From contig JACZZP010000001.1 in the NCBI GenBank assembly GCA_015183035.1, positions 2,852,001 to 2,916,000 of the forward strand: 64,000 nt of DNA, in the 5' to 3' direction. The translations under genes and the position numbers were made by a program. Positions 38,801 to 54,992 of this stretch are shown in pieces; positions within the stretch are counted from its first letter, which is position 1; each line of letters begins with the position of its first letter. The notes under the pieces were generated by a model that made no database searches, had not been told where the DNA came from, and saw only the letters and a list, made by a program, of their open reading frames with translations. Source of the stretch: Meloidogyne chitwoodi (Eukaryota > Nematoda > Chromadorea > Rhabditida > Meloidogynidae).

Positions 38801-39332
38801 TTTCACAAGAGCGATCATCGGCAGAATTCTAAAGAATTTATTTTTAAATAAATTTTCCTTCAAAAAAACCTTCAAAATATTCAATACTTCTTGCGTTTTT
38901 TGTTGAGATTCTGTTGGATCAAAATATTTGGATAAGTAACGCTTCACCCAATGAGCGTCGATATCCCGTCGATTTTTGTTCTAAAAAATAAAGAAAATCA
39001 ACGTAATTTAGGACAAAGTTCTGTCTATCGTCCTCGATATTTCAACAATGTTTTTATCAAAATTAATTGGAAAAATGCTCAACACAAGAACTTTCGTTTA
39101 ATATCGCAAGAAAGTCTGTGATTTTACATAAAAGAATAGAACAATAGTTTAGCCAATTTCTACTAAATTAAAACTAACCGAATATTAAAAAATATATAGT
39201 CGATAGACTAATTTCGAAATTTATTGAAAATAAAATAAATAAAATATAACAAACCTTGAAATAAATAATAGCACATATGCTTGCAAAAAAGAATATAATT
39301 AAGACAATAATTAATATAATAAAATTATCCAT
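35805..39332 (-). CDS. chimeric gene: permuted SNRP-200 N-terminus + Lon protease domain
   Basis: Proposed minus-strand gene. A first exon (39332 to about 39255) encodes [20 protein letters not shown], a membrane anchor. It splices in phase to SNRP-200-like exons in altered order: exon 4-5 copy ([17 protein letters not shown]), then exons 1, 2 and 3, then an exon 1 fragment (about 37370-37482) that continues without a break into non-SNRP-200 sequence ([10 protein letters not shown]). Later exons (about 37186-37262, 36963-37138, 36195-36283, 35805-36042) form a Lon-type S16 peptidase domain with [39 protein letters not shown] and [19 protein letters not shown]. Counting from TGI, the Ser in GVSG and the Lys in YEIK are 43 apart, as in the Lon Ser-Lys dyad. 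One junction (36963 to 36390) is out of phase in my reading, so a microexon is missed or the gene is broken. The Lon exons are richer in G+C than their neighbours. Confidence 0.55.
38165..38240 (-). tRNA. decayed tRNA-like sequence in permuted copy
   Basis: It lies at the place matching the SNRP-200 intron 1 tRNA-like sequence. The B box is TGTTCGAATCC, and the A box (CTAGTAAAGC) is eroded. Treated as a pseudogene. Confidence 0.3.
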
Positions 39333-40085
39333 TTATTAATATTAAGAAATAATAGTTGACAAATATCTAGAAATTGTAACTTTATTATACGAAAATATTA
39401 AAATAAAGAGGACAAATGAAAAAAGTACTTTTTTGTTGCAAAAATTTCGCAACCTTTTATCCCTTAATTTTCAATTTTGAAATATAAATTTCGATTTTAA
39501 AGTACTGTACATCAAAACAATTTTTTCTCGAAAACGTCTAATTGATCGCGAATCGATTGGTGCAGAAAATTGATCGCGAGCCAATCGGTCTCGAGGATTT
39601 CCATTATTGTTTATTTCAGCTTGTTTAGCTGTCAGATATTTATTATCTTATATTCTAGGTACACTTAAATTTAGTCCCATAATTTATCTTTCCCAATTTT
39701 TTTATTACTTTTACAACCTTTTTTTTACATTGTTATCTCTTATTTTAATTTTAATTTTGGCATAATGTCTTTTTTAAATTTATATTAATTTATCCACAAA
39801 CTATTTCTTCGGCAGAGAAAAAAGAGTTATTATAAAAAGGATTTTTAGGTCTAAGTAGTTCTAGGCAGAGTAGTCTCGGTCAATTTGAGTGAAACAATAA
39901 ATATAGAGATAAAGAGGAGTTAGGGACTATTTTCGCCAATTCTGACTGCGACTTATCCTTCGTGTCCCTAAGAATGAACCTCTTGAATTGAATTATTTTT
40001 CCATTAACCTTTATCTTATCACTATTATTTTAGCTTAATTTGTTTATATTGTTGAATCTTTATATATTTCAGTTCAATTAGAAAA
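39333..40085. promoter_or_regulatory. divergent upstream region
   Basis: It lies between the minus-strand chimeric gene and the plus-strand acetyltransferase, so it should hold both promoters. Two near-repeats of ATTGATCGCGA(A/G)CCAATCGG type lie at 39540-39590. A copy of the dispersed TCTCTAATTC-family repeat lies inverted at about 39895-39940. A TATATTTCAG acceptor ends 14 bases before ATG 40086 and may be a trans-splice site. Confidence 0.4.
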
Positions 40086-46214
<6,129 letters not shown>

Positions 46215-46475
46215 CCTTCCCAAAAGTAAAGCTTGGAAAATTATTTTGCTTTATATTAAAGTATGCTTTTTTCTTAACATTTTTCAAATATTATGTTGCC
46301 GTAATTAGGGCTGGGCGTCGTAGGAGTGGGCATTTACTAGCGAGTGTAAATCGTAAATTTTTCCTGAAAAAGCTAGAAATAAGAAACAAATCTATTTTAT
46401 ATTTGAAAACAAAAGTGAAAACTCCCTTTTAAACACTGAAACAAATAAAATATCACCATTAAAATTACAAAAAAA

Positions 46476-46746
46476 CCTGAATATGGTGTTGTTACCAAAA
46501 GCTTAGATGAAGATTCTGAACGCATTGAACTGCCTACTGAACAGGATGGGTCAATTGGGATGCAAACGCTTTGTCACGCTATTCCTGGCGCACTTGGATT
46601 AAAATTCAAAAATCCTGCAACAGGAGCGTTTCGTGCACTTCGGTATTTTTTAATTTATTGTTTTTATTTTAACATTTTCAATTTAAAGTGTTGATTTGGC
46701 CGGAACGAAGTTTTTTCCACCTTCAGATGGTTGGGGAAATGAGTGA
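46476..46746 (+). pseudogene. TDP-43 N-terminal domain fragment, left arm
   Basis: Two exons (46476-46642, 46689-46746) read EYGVVTKSLDEDSERIELP, TEQDGSIGMQTL, IPGALGLKFKNPATGAFRAL and FFPPSDGWGNE. This matches the TDP-43/TDP-1 N-terminal oligomerisation domain (family pattern DGTVLL.....FPGACGLRYRN and GWGN). There is no start codon in frame in the first exon, and a TGA follows GWGNE, so only the domain core is present. RRM1 is absent. The related RRM2 piece is 14 kb to the left. Confidence 0.75.
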
Positions 46747-46961
46747 TTTTATTTTAGTTATTTTTGCTTATTTTGTTTTAAGTACTTATTGTGGTCTACG
46801 AAGAGAAAAATCTAGTGAAACTAAAAAATATTTGTTTCTTTAATAAACAAATTAAAGAAACAAATATTTTTTAGTTTGAGATTTTTCTGGCACTAGATTT
46901 TTCTCTTCGTAGACCACAATAAGTACTTAAAACAAAATAAGCAAAAATAACTAAAATAAAA

Positions 46962-47235
46962 TCACTCATTTCCCCAACCATCTGAAGGTGGAAAAAACTT
47001 CGTTCCGGCCAAATCAACACTTTAAATTGAAAATGTTAAAATAAAAACAATAAATTAAAAAATACCGAAGTGCACGAAACGCTCCTGTTGCAGGATTTTT
47101 GAATTTTAATCCAAGTGCGCCAGGAATAGCGTGACAAAGCGTTTGCATCCCAATTGACCCATCCTGTTCAGTAGGCAGTTCAATGCGTTCAGAATCTTCA
47201 TCTAAGCTTTTGGTAACAACACCATATTCAGGTTT
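46962..47235 (-). pseudogene. TDP-43 N-terminal domain fragment, right arm
   Basis: It is the mirror image of 46476-46746, with the same two exons on the minus strand and, as far as I can read, the same protein. Transcription through the palindrome from either side would give a long hairpin RNA of TDP-43 sequence. Confidence 0.75.
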
Positions 47236-47373
47236 TTTTGTAATTTTAATGGTGATATTTTATTTGTTTCAGTGTTTAAAAGGGAGTTTTCACTTTTGTT
47301 TTCAAATATAAAATAGATTTGTTTCTTATTTCTAGCTTTTTCAGGAAAAATTTACGATTTACACTCGCTAGTA

Positions 47374-47999
47374 GTATTTTACGGTAAATAATGTTTGAAA
47401 AAATTAAGAAAAAGCGATGTTTGAGTACCTTTAATATATGTAGAACTCATTTAACTATTTTCCAATTTTTTCTGAGCTTTATTTAAATTTTATTGTTCCC
47501 AAATATTTTTTTAACATATTTTGATTTCATACAAAATAAATTTTAAAATATTGAAGAAAGCATCTGGATAGGTATTGATTTGTGCAGCGATACATCACTT
47601 CAATTGGCAAGCCGAAACTTCCGGACCAACGCTTCTGGACTCAAACTTCTGGTTTAAAACTTGGATATAGATTTAGTATCATGCTACAAAGTTGTTAAAT
47701 AAATTATTGTACAAATTGGTCCTTTATAAAGTAGATAAACTAATTTCTTTGTAAGCTTCTGTTGGCGTCAGGAAGTTTCGCTCTACCTTTCAATTGTTCT
47801 TTGGTAAAAGTCTGAAATATCAATCTCATTTCAACACAATCGATATTTTATGCCTAAACACTAGTTGAAAATTAAAATAGAATCAAATTTTGTGACCCAA
47901 ATGTCACTCGCGTTTCTAGCGGGTATTTGTCGCTTGACATTTTGTATTAATACAAATGATGAAAAGTTAACCGAAGAAATATAACGTTTATAGAGAAAA
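47374..47999. other. intergenic region
   Basis: No gene is seen. Short repeated words such as AACTTCTGG and AACTTCCGG lie at 47620-47665. Confidence 0.4.
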
Positions 48000-48165
48000 A
48001 GATTGGATTTATTTGAATCGTGTCCAGACATTTTGTCAACAGAAATTGTACGACATTTCGTCCTAATGGCAAAAAATCGTGGGCTCGGGTAAACAAAATG
48101 ATGTTTTTTGCCATTGAGGCGAAATGTCGTGCAACTTTGTTCGACGAAATGTACATGTCTCATTT
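48000..48165. repeat. interspersed palindromic repeat, copy 2
   Basis: It carries GACATTTCGTCCTAATGGC, AAAAATCGTGGGCTCGGG and TTTTTTGCCATTGAGGCG. This is the same family as 13640-13775 and 52645-52775. It is followed at 48195-48275 by the dispersed TCTCTAATTCTC repeat. Confidence 0.6.
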
Positions 48166-48403
48166 GAATTTGCAGACAGTCTAGTTAATTAGCCGCACTT
48201 AGTCTATAGCTTTCTCTTTGTCTCTAATTCTCTTTATTCAAACACTATTTCGCAACTAATTAACTCGCGACTAATTTGACCGTACAATTGAATTGTGATA
48301 AATGTAACCATTTGTTGGCGTTATTTTTGCGTTAGCGAAATCGATTTCTCAATTTTTAAATTGATTGTGTCATTTCTTTTTTTCTTTAATTTTAATTGCT
48401 AAT

Positions 48404-49721
48404 ATGGTTGATTCACTTTTTGATGTTCGAAATAATTATTATCTTGGTGCATATCAGCAATGTATAAATGAAGCACAGGTTTATTTATTAGAAATATTTC
48501 ATCTTAAACGATTAAATTTTTAGACTATTAAATGCAAATCAGAAGAAGAAGCATTGAAAAAGGATATTTTTCTTTATCGTGCTTATATTGCATTGAAGAA
48601 GTCATCAATTCCTTTAACAGAAATTGATTCAAGTTGCGGTCAAGAACTTTTTTTTCTTCGACGACTTGCGGAATATTTTAATACGGCTGAAAAAAGGTTA
48701 AATTTTCATGTGTGATTTTGCGCATATGAAATTTGGAAAGTAATTGATAAATCTTAAGTTCATTAATTTAGATTAACAATTGCTAAAGATGTTACTAAGG
48801 AACTTGAACTAGTGGATACTGACGAAAATGAATATAGAAACTTGTTTAGTGCTACAATACTTCTTCATGAAGATGTTTGTTTTATTTCCATATCTCTAAA
48901 TAACTATTGGATGATCGAACACAAGAAAAAGCTCTCAAATTATGTTTGAACGGGAACTACATTTTCAACATTACGTACATATTTTACTCTAATAATACTA
49001 TTTTAGGACGCAGAAAATGCCCTTCGTTTTCTTAGCCGTGTTTCTAACCAATCTTCACTTGAATGTTCAGCTATGAAAATACAATGCCTTTTGAAGTTGT
49101 GGCGAATAGATTTGGCTTTGGCAGAATTAAAGAAAATGCAAGAAATGGATGAAGACGCAACTATTGTACAATTGGCAACTGCTTGGATTTATATGGCTAT
49201 GGTTTGTAACTTTGTCTTCAATTTTTTAACTAAAGGAATTATTCTTAAGGGAAAGGACAAAATCAAGGATGCTTTTTACATTTTCCAGGTTTATTACTTT
49301 TTTAATTGAAAATATATTTTATAAAAATCTAGGAAATGATCGATAAATACGGAGCAACTCCAACACTGCTTATCTCACAATCATCTTGTTTGATTCAACA
49401 ACAAAAATACGAAGATGCTGAAAAATTGCTCATGGTTTTTATCATTTTCTAATAGATTTTGCTATCAATGAAAATATTTTTTTGTTTAGGATGCTCAACA
49501 GCGTGATCCTAACAATCCTGAAGCTTTAATTGGACTTTATGTAATTGCTCATTTTTTAGGAAAGCCCATAGAGGTTTATTATTATTCTTTTTATCTTAAT
49601 TTTATTTTTACAGGTTTCTAATCGTTATATGAATCAATTGAAGCAAGACCATCCAACTCACATTTGGACTAGAGACTTTTTAGCAAAAGAGCAAGAAATT
49701 GAACGTTTAGTTTGTGTGTGA
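48404..49721 (+). CDS. cope-1: coatomer subunit epsilon (COPE)
   Basis: Multi-exon gene with exons at about 48404-48478, 48524-48696, 48772-48874, 49008-49201, 49250-49288 and three more to TGA 49721. The product is the TPR-like epsilon subunit of the COPI coat, which acts in Golgi-to-ER transport with alpha-COP. Matching blocks are SLFDVRNNYYLGAYQQCINE at the start, SSLECSAMKIQCLLKL, DLALAELKKMQEMDEDATI, VQLATAWI, DAFYIFQEM, AEKLLMDAQQRDPNNPEAL, FLGKPIEVSNRYMNQLK and a short end ERLVCV. The length is close to the family norm of about 300 residues. An unspliced block in one intron (about 48912-48965, DDRTQEKALKLCLNGN) looks coding and may be an alternative exon. The next gene starts only 172 bases downstream on the same strand. 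Confidence 0.9.
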
Positions 49722-49868
49722 TAGATTATATTTAATCGATTTTTATGTGTATTGTGTTAAAAGAAAAATAAATATTTAAGAATAAAAATAACGTGAAATT
49801 TTATTTTTCAAAGTTATATTTTGCTTAATTATTTTGATATTATTTTTATTCGAATTCTTTCGACTATT

Positions 49869-49880
49869 TCAGATTTTAAA
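49869..49880 (+). promoter_or_regulatory. probable SL trans-splice acceptor
   Basis: A pyrimidine-rich CGACTATTTCAG ends about 20 bases before ATG 49894, in the short gap after the COPE stop. Downstream genes of nematode operons typically receive a spliced leader at such a site. The same kind of site lies before ATG 32256 of the chimeric copy. Confidence 0.4.
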
Positions 49881-49893
49881 CATTAAAAAAACG

Positions 49894-51598
49894 ATGGAAG
49901 ATATTGACGATAAGTCCAATGTTATCACTGGAAAGCAACGACCAAAGCGAAATCGTGAACGTCGTTTGTACACTCCATCACCTCCACCTCGTTTTGGAGG
50001 AGAATCTAAACGGAAAAGGGTTTGTTAAACTTTTAAAATGATTTTGAGAATTTTTAAATCTTATAAAATTAAAAATTTGAGAAATAATTTTAGGAGAGGT
50101 CAGATGATTTGTCTACCTCTACTCATTTGCAAACTTTACCAAATTCTAAGATTTCTTGGGCGAAAGAACCACCTCGTCAAGTTCACACTGTCAAACCTCA
50201 AGCAGAACCTTCTCTATCTCATATTCAATCATCATCATCTCAACAAGCTTTTGATTCATCATGTTTATTTTTCTTTTATTATTTTTAATTTTAAATAATT
50301 CATTTTAATAGTTCATTTTGCCGAATTTCCTCCAGTTGCTAAAGTTGGTCAATCATCAATTCCTTCTCCTCAAATTCAAAGACAGTCAAGTACTTATGGT
50401 TATACACAACAACAAACGCAGATGCAAACTGTTCAACAGGCACAGCATGTAGTCGTTCTTTTACGTCAAAATGAGAAGTTAGCTAAGGAGGTTGCGCAAT
50501 TGAAACGGTTGAATCAGGTTTTTTTTGTTAAATATTTAAGTGGGATGATTTTTGTTATTTTTAATTATCTTTTTCTCAAAATGGTTTTATCTGAAAGAGA
50601 TATTTGTGCTTTTTTAATATTTAACAGTTCAATAAAATATATTTTTAAGGAGCAACAACAACAAATACAGTCTTTAATAAGTGCTAACCGTGAATTGATT
50701 TGGGCGTTCAATGAAAGTCGAAGAGAACACGAGGAACTGATGAAGCAATTAAAAAGTTTAATGGCTTCAAATAAGGCTGCTACTCCTACAGTTAATTCAA
50801 CTGAAAATATTAAACAAGTTGTTTCTAAAAAGGAAGAAGAGGTTTGCTTTTGGTTATTTTGAATATTTTCAAAAATATATTTTTATAGACAAATCAATTA
50901 ATCTCAGAAATTGACCACCAAAAGAAGAGGACAAAAGAAGAGGAAATTTGTGTTATCAAAGACGAATTAAATAATCTCAGATCAAATCCTGACTCTAGCA
51001 AATTTCTTGGACTTCGTAGACCTGCATTTTTTACTCCAAATGAATACGGGGTTTGTTAAATTTTTTAATTAAAGAAGATTTTTTAATTGAATATTTGGGT
51101 TAATTGATTTTTGAAATTAAGGAGTAGTAGAAATCATCTTAATTTTTAAAAAATTTGCTTTTTCTTTAGGACTGGCATTCAGTAATAAGCGGAGACTTGC
51201 GTAAACAAATTGTACTCAAAATATTCCAAGCTTTATGCCCAGAAGTTGTTCAAAAATGCATTGATGATTATAATAAAGCTTATCCTTCAAGGGTTGATTA
51301 TATTAAAAAATCTATAGATTTTTCATTTGATACGGAAAATGAACTTTTTGTTTCTGCTTCTTCAAAAGATGTTTATCTTGGTTTTATTGCTGAAAAAATT
51401 TTTACACTTAATGAAGCAATTTCACGTTTTTCGACAACAACAAAAAGTGAAGTAGGAAGAGGAGAAGGTGAAGGATGTTGTTCTTCTGATAGTGATGATA
51501 CTAATAGTAGGCGAAGTAATGGTAATAATAATAATGTTCGAAGTAGAAAATTAGCAGATGTGTTAAAACGAACAAAAAATATTGATTATGATGAATAA
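49894..51598 (+). CDS. KIX-domain coiled-coil protein
   Basis: About six exons from ATG 49894 to TAA 51598. The N-terminal part is basic and Pro/Ser/Gln-rich (GKQRPKRNRERR, YTPSPPPRFGG). The middle is a coiled coil (QNEKLAKEVAQLKRLNQ, NESRREHEELMKQLKSLM). The C-terminal part (about 51168-51420) reads DWHSVISGDLRKQIVLKIFQ, then PEVVQKC, then FVSASSKDVYLGFIAEKIF. This fits the three-helix KIX domain of CBP/p300 (WH..V..DLR..LV.K....P, then ES...RD.Y...LAEKIY). KIX domains bind transcription activation peptides. Here the domain stands alone, without the HAT, bromodomain or TAZ parts of CBP. The tail is Ser/Asp/Asn-rich. The coiled coil and promoter region were copied to 32130-32615. Confidence 0.78.
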
Positions 51599-52308
51599 AT
51601 ATTAGAATATTTTTTTTTATTTTAAACAAAAGTTTATTTTTTTAATTTGTTTGTTTACCTATATATTTTTTATTTTATACTTTTTTTAAGAAAAGGTTGA
51701 CTTTTATTTGTTTTAAGTTTCGATCCTCTGTTCTTTAGTTTTTTCAGTTTAAGGAACATATGAACGAACTTGAACAACAAATGATAAATTTGGAGAAGAT
51801 TTGAACGATTACAAAGGAAAACAAATTGAATCGATTTTTTTTATATCAATTGGTGTAGTCGATTATTGCCGGAATAATACAGTAAGAAATGCATTTTTTT
51901 GGTGCTCAAACAGCTTTAAAGAAAAAATATTAATTTTTCAAAAGCCGTTTTGCTGTTATCAGAGAAATTGAAATGTTCTTGTTTTTTACTGTATTTTAAT
52001 TAAATTTTTAGTGATACAACTTAAAAAATAGATTTTTGTGTTAGCGAAAAGAGCCAGCATACATAAAAGCCAACGCAAATTATACATAGAAAATTTGAGA
52101 AATAGTATTTGCGGAGGTAAAGAGATACTATAAAACTCTAATTTCCTTAGATCATTTTGAGTCCGAGCGAAAACTTTCAAAATTTCTAAAGGGATAAAAA
52201 TTTGTAAACTTCTTATAAAAAATTTCTATCAATTTGGACATTAATTTTGAATTTTTGACAAAATTTTTTTAATTTCCCACCAAAACTTCTGGAGCAGATT
52301 AGTGTAAC

Positions 52309-52474
52309 GCGAGCCCATTGTACCGCAGAGCTTATAACTTATTTTATATTTAACAAAAATTTTCGACACAAGAATGGTTCGACTCAGCTCGATGAGATGA
52401 GTCGAATGACAAAAGATCTCTATTTTATAACAATTATAAACGGAGTTATAAGCTCTGCGGTACAATGGGCTCGC
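52309..52474. mobile_element. 166-bp inverted-repeat element (MITE)
   Basis: The arms begin GCGAGCCCATTGTACCGCAG and are inverted at the right end. The direct repeat TGTAAC (52303-52308 and 52475-52480) may be its target duplication. The interior has a CGACTCAGCTCGATGAG motif that also occurs in the element at 57563-58192. Confidence 0.7.
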
Positions 52475-52644
52475 TGTAACTGGTACTCAAAAATCCAGTC
52501 TAAAAGGAGATATGAGCACTTGAAATATTTTTTAAAGTAAAATAATTTTAAAAATATTCGAGTATCCTTTTATCTCTGCCAATACTATTTCTAAAATTTT
52601 CTAGGTATAATTTATTTTATTTTTTAAAATCTCTTTTCCGGTCC

Positions 52645-52775
52645 CGTCGTGCCATGAAGTGGCACGACATTTCTTCCCGACGGCAAAAAATCGTGTGCTC
52701 GGGTAGACGAAATGTAGATTTTTTGCTGTAGAGACAAAATGTCGTGAAATAGAGTGCACGAAATCTACAGGAGCT
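52645..52775. repeat. interspersed palindromic repeat, copy 3
   Basis: GGCAAAAAATCGTG, GCTCGGGTAGACGAAATG and TTTTTTGCTGTAGAGAC show it is the same family as 13640-13775 and 48000-48165. Confidence 0.6.
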
Positions 52776-53453
52776 CTCTTTTCTTTTTATCTCTGTTTAC
52801 ACTATTTCGTAAAAACGTCTTTAATTATCTAATTTTTGTGAATCCAAAAAAGCCGTTTCAGCGCCATTTGAGAAAACGAATTTCTTACTGTATTAGTTGA
52901 TAATTTAGTGAATCCTAACTTTCGAATTTCGATAAAATCGACTTTAAAATTATACAAAGCATAAAGAATTTATTTTTACTAAATATTTGATTAAAAAATC
53001 AAATGACGCAAATTTAATGTGTTAAATATCGCAAATTAAAAATACATTAAATAATTTTGCACGTCTAAATCAATTCACAAAAATCAGACAAAAACACTTT
53101 AAAAACATGCCAAAATTTTTATTTTAAAAATTATTACCATGAAAAAAACACAATAAAGCCGAAATTTGATTGTAAATATAAAGAGGATATTGTTTACTAT
53201 TAAAAAAAATTTTTATTTTTTTGCACACTTACCTAAAAGAAATAACAAAATTTTCAAAAAAAATTCTTTTAAAAAAAATTATATATAGTATATGGAATAA
53301 AAATTAAATTAAAAAACTTAGAGTAAAGAACCCGTTTTTGAGATCAAAATTCTTTTTTATTTATTATTAAAAAAAAAAACTCATCTTAATATCTCAAAAT
53401 TGTCTAACCGCTAATAAAGATGTACAAGTTCTTGTTTTTCCAAAATAAATGAC

Positions 53454-53904
53454 GGCTCTACCTTAGGACATGCTTCCCATCAAAGTATATGCGTCCCAAA
53501 AATAATATATGCGTCCCATCAGCGTATATGCTTCCCTTCAAAGTATATGCGTCCCAAAAATAAAATATGCGTCGCTTCAATAAAAATTAGGCAAATACAC
53601 ATTTTACATTTGAGTCTAGGGCTTTCATAAGACGAACATTTTCGGAATTTTTATTTGGCAGATCTGTATATTAAGGCCCTTCTAACTAATAAAAACACAC
53701 CAGTCTATTAGAATCATTATCAATCTCCTATTACTTTAACAGAACCCTTTTTCTCTATTAGAACCCTCTCTCACTCTATTATACAGACTCAAATATTATT
53801 TTTGGGACGCATTTACTTTGAAGGAACGCATGTAGTAATTTTGGGACTTATATACTTTCATGGGACGCATATACTTTGATGGGACTCATTCCTAAGGTAG
53901 AGCC
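53454..53904. mobile_element. MITE with GGCTCTA termini
   Basis: The terminal inverted repeats start GGCTCTACCTTAGGA and extend through CATCAAAGTATATGCGTCCC at both ends. Sub-repeats of TATATGCGTCCC lie inside each arm. The flanks TAAATGAC and TAAATGGA are an imperfect candidate target duplication. No coding capacity. Confidence 0.75.
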
Positions 53905-54992
53905 TAAATGGACAATTTCCACTCTGTTTTTATATTTTAGAGAATTGATTTGTCTTGTTCATCTTGGACCTAAAAATTAAAAAAATATATAAAGAAAAAT
54001 TTAAATTAAAAAACTTGGAAAATAAGAAAAAATACTCAATTCTTTCATTATCACATGTTTTTTAACTTATCTAATATAAAATTATGGATTGGAAAGAAAT
54101 TTGAAAAAATATATAAAAAAATTTGTAAAAAGTATCAACAAAATAACAGTTAATACCATAAGAAAAAGACTTTATAAGTCGCGCTGAAACGGCCTTTAAT
54201 AAATTATTATATTTAAAAAATAAGTTTCAGCACCAACTGAGAAAGTGGCTTTCCTTACTGTATTAATAAAATAAAAGCTTGCAAAACACATAAAACTAAT
54301 TTAAAAATATTAAAAGGGCCGAGTTAAATATTTTTTTCAAATTTCCTTTTCCAATATCAAAAAAATTCAATTAATTAAAAAAATCGTGTATAGCAAAGCG
54401 TATCATCGATTTCGTAGTGGGCGATTTTGACAGTAAACTATTTCTCGTTTTCTAACTGTCTGCTTTAGCAGTAGATTAGGATATTAAGAAGACAATCATT
54501 TGATGTAGATGATATTTTTATCTAATTGGTAATTTATCAAAAAGTCTAATCTATTTGATACAAATTTATCTTTAAAACGAGGATCCAAATAACGAGCAAC
54601 ACAATTCAACCAGTCCATAGTTCTAGTTCTCAAATCAAAAATTTCATTCTCGCCGAAAAATTTCTATGTTCATGAAACTGTATCTTTTGATTTTATGATG
54701 CGTTTTTTAATTTCATAGATAATTCGATTAAGCTTTTCGAGCTCTTTCGAATGATCCAAATTCATTATAATTTAACATATGGACAAAAAAGTATTTCAAT
54801 TCAAAATAGTCATTCTCCCCAAAAAATTATTGTGTACATGAACCTAGTTCTCAAAAACTTATATCCGTTTGCCTTTGAATCATAGATACTTCGATTCAGC
54901 TTTTCAAGCTTTTTAGAAGAGACCTTATTTAAAAAAATTTATGGATCTAGCACGAAGTATTGCTACGTAACAAGCAGAAACTTCTCCGAATA
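53905..54992. other. degenerate repeat region
   Basis: No gene. Two diverged copies of a stretch with CATTCTC(G/C)CC, then TTCGA and AAGCTTTTC words, lie at 54645-54770 and 54815-54925. They relate to sequence at 59235-59300 and at the left window edge. Confidence 0.4.

Larger units (their letters stand above)
46337..47373. repeat. 1-kb near-perfect palindrome
   Basis: Two arms of about 510 bases are inverted copies, from ACTAGCGAGTGTAAATCG at the left to its inverse at the right. The centre is at about 46846-46853 (CTTTAATAAACAAATTAAAG). The only indel noted is about 14 extra bases next to the centre of the right arm. Each arm carries the same two exons and one intron of a TDP-43-type N-terminal domain. 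Confidence 0.9.
51599..53453. other. repeat-rich intergenic region
   Basis: No gene. A sequence with terminal TACAGTAAGAA and TTTTACTGTA lies at 51888-51993. Relatives with CAGCGCCATTTGAGAAAAC and CTTACTGTATTA are at 52850-52900 and 54185-54285, so this is another small interspersed family. The other repeats are listed separately. Confidence 0.45.
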
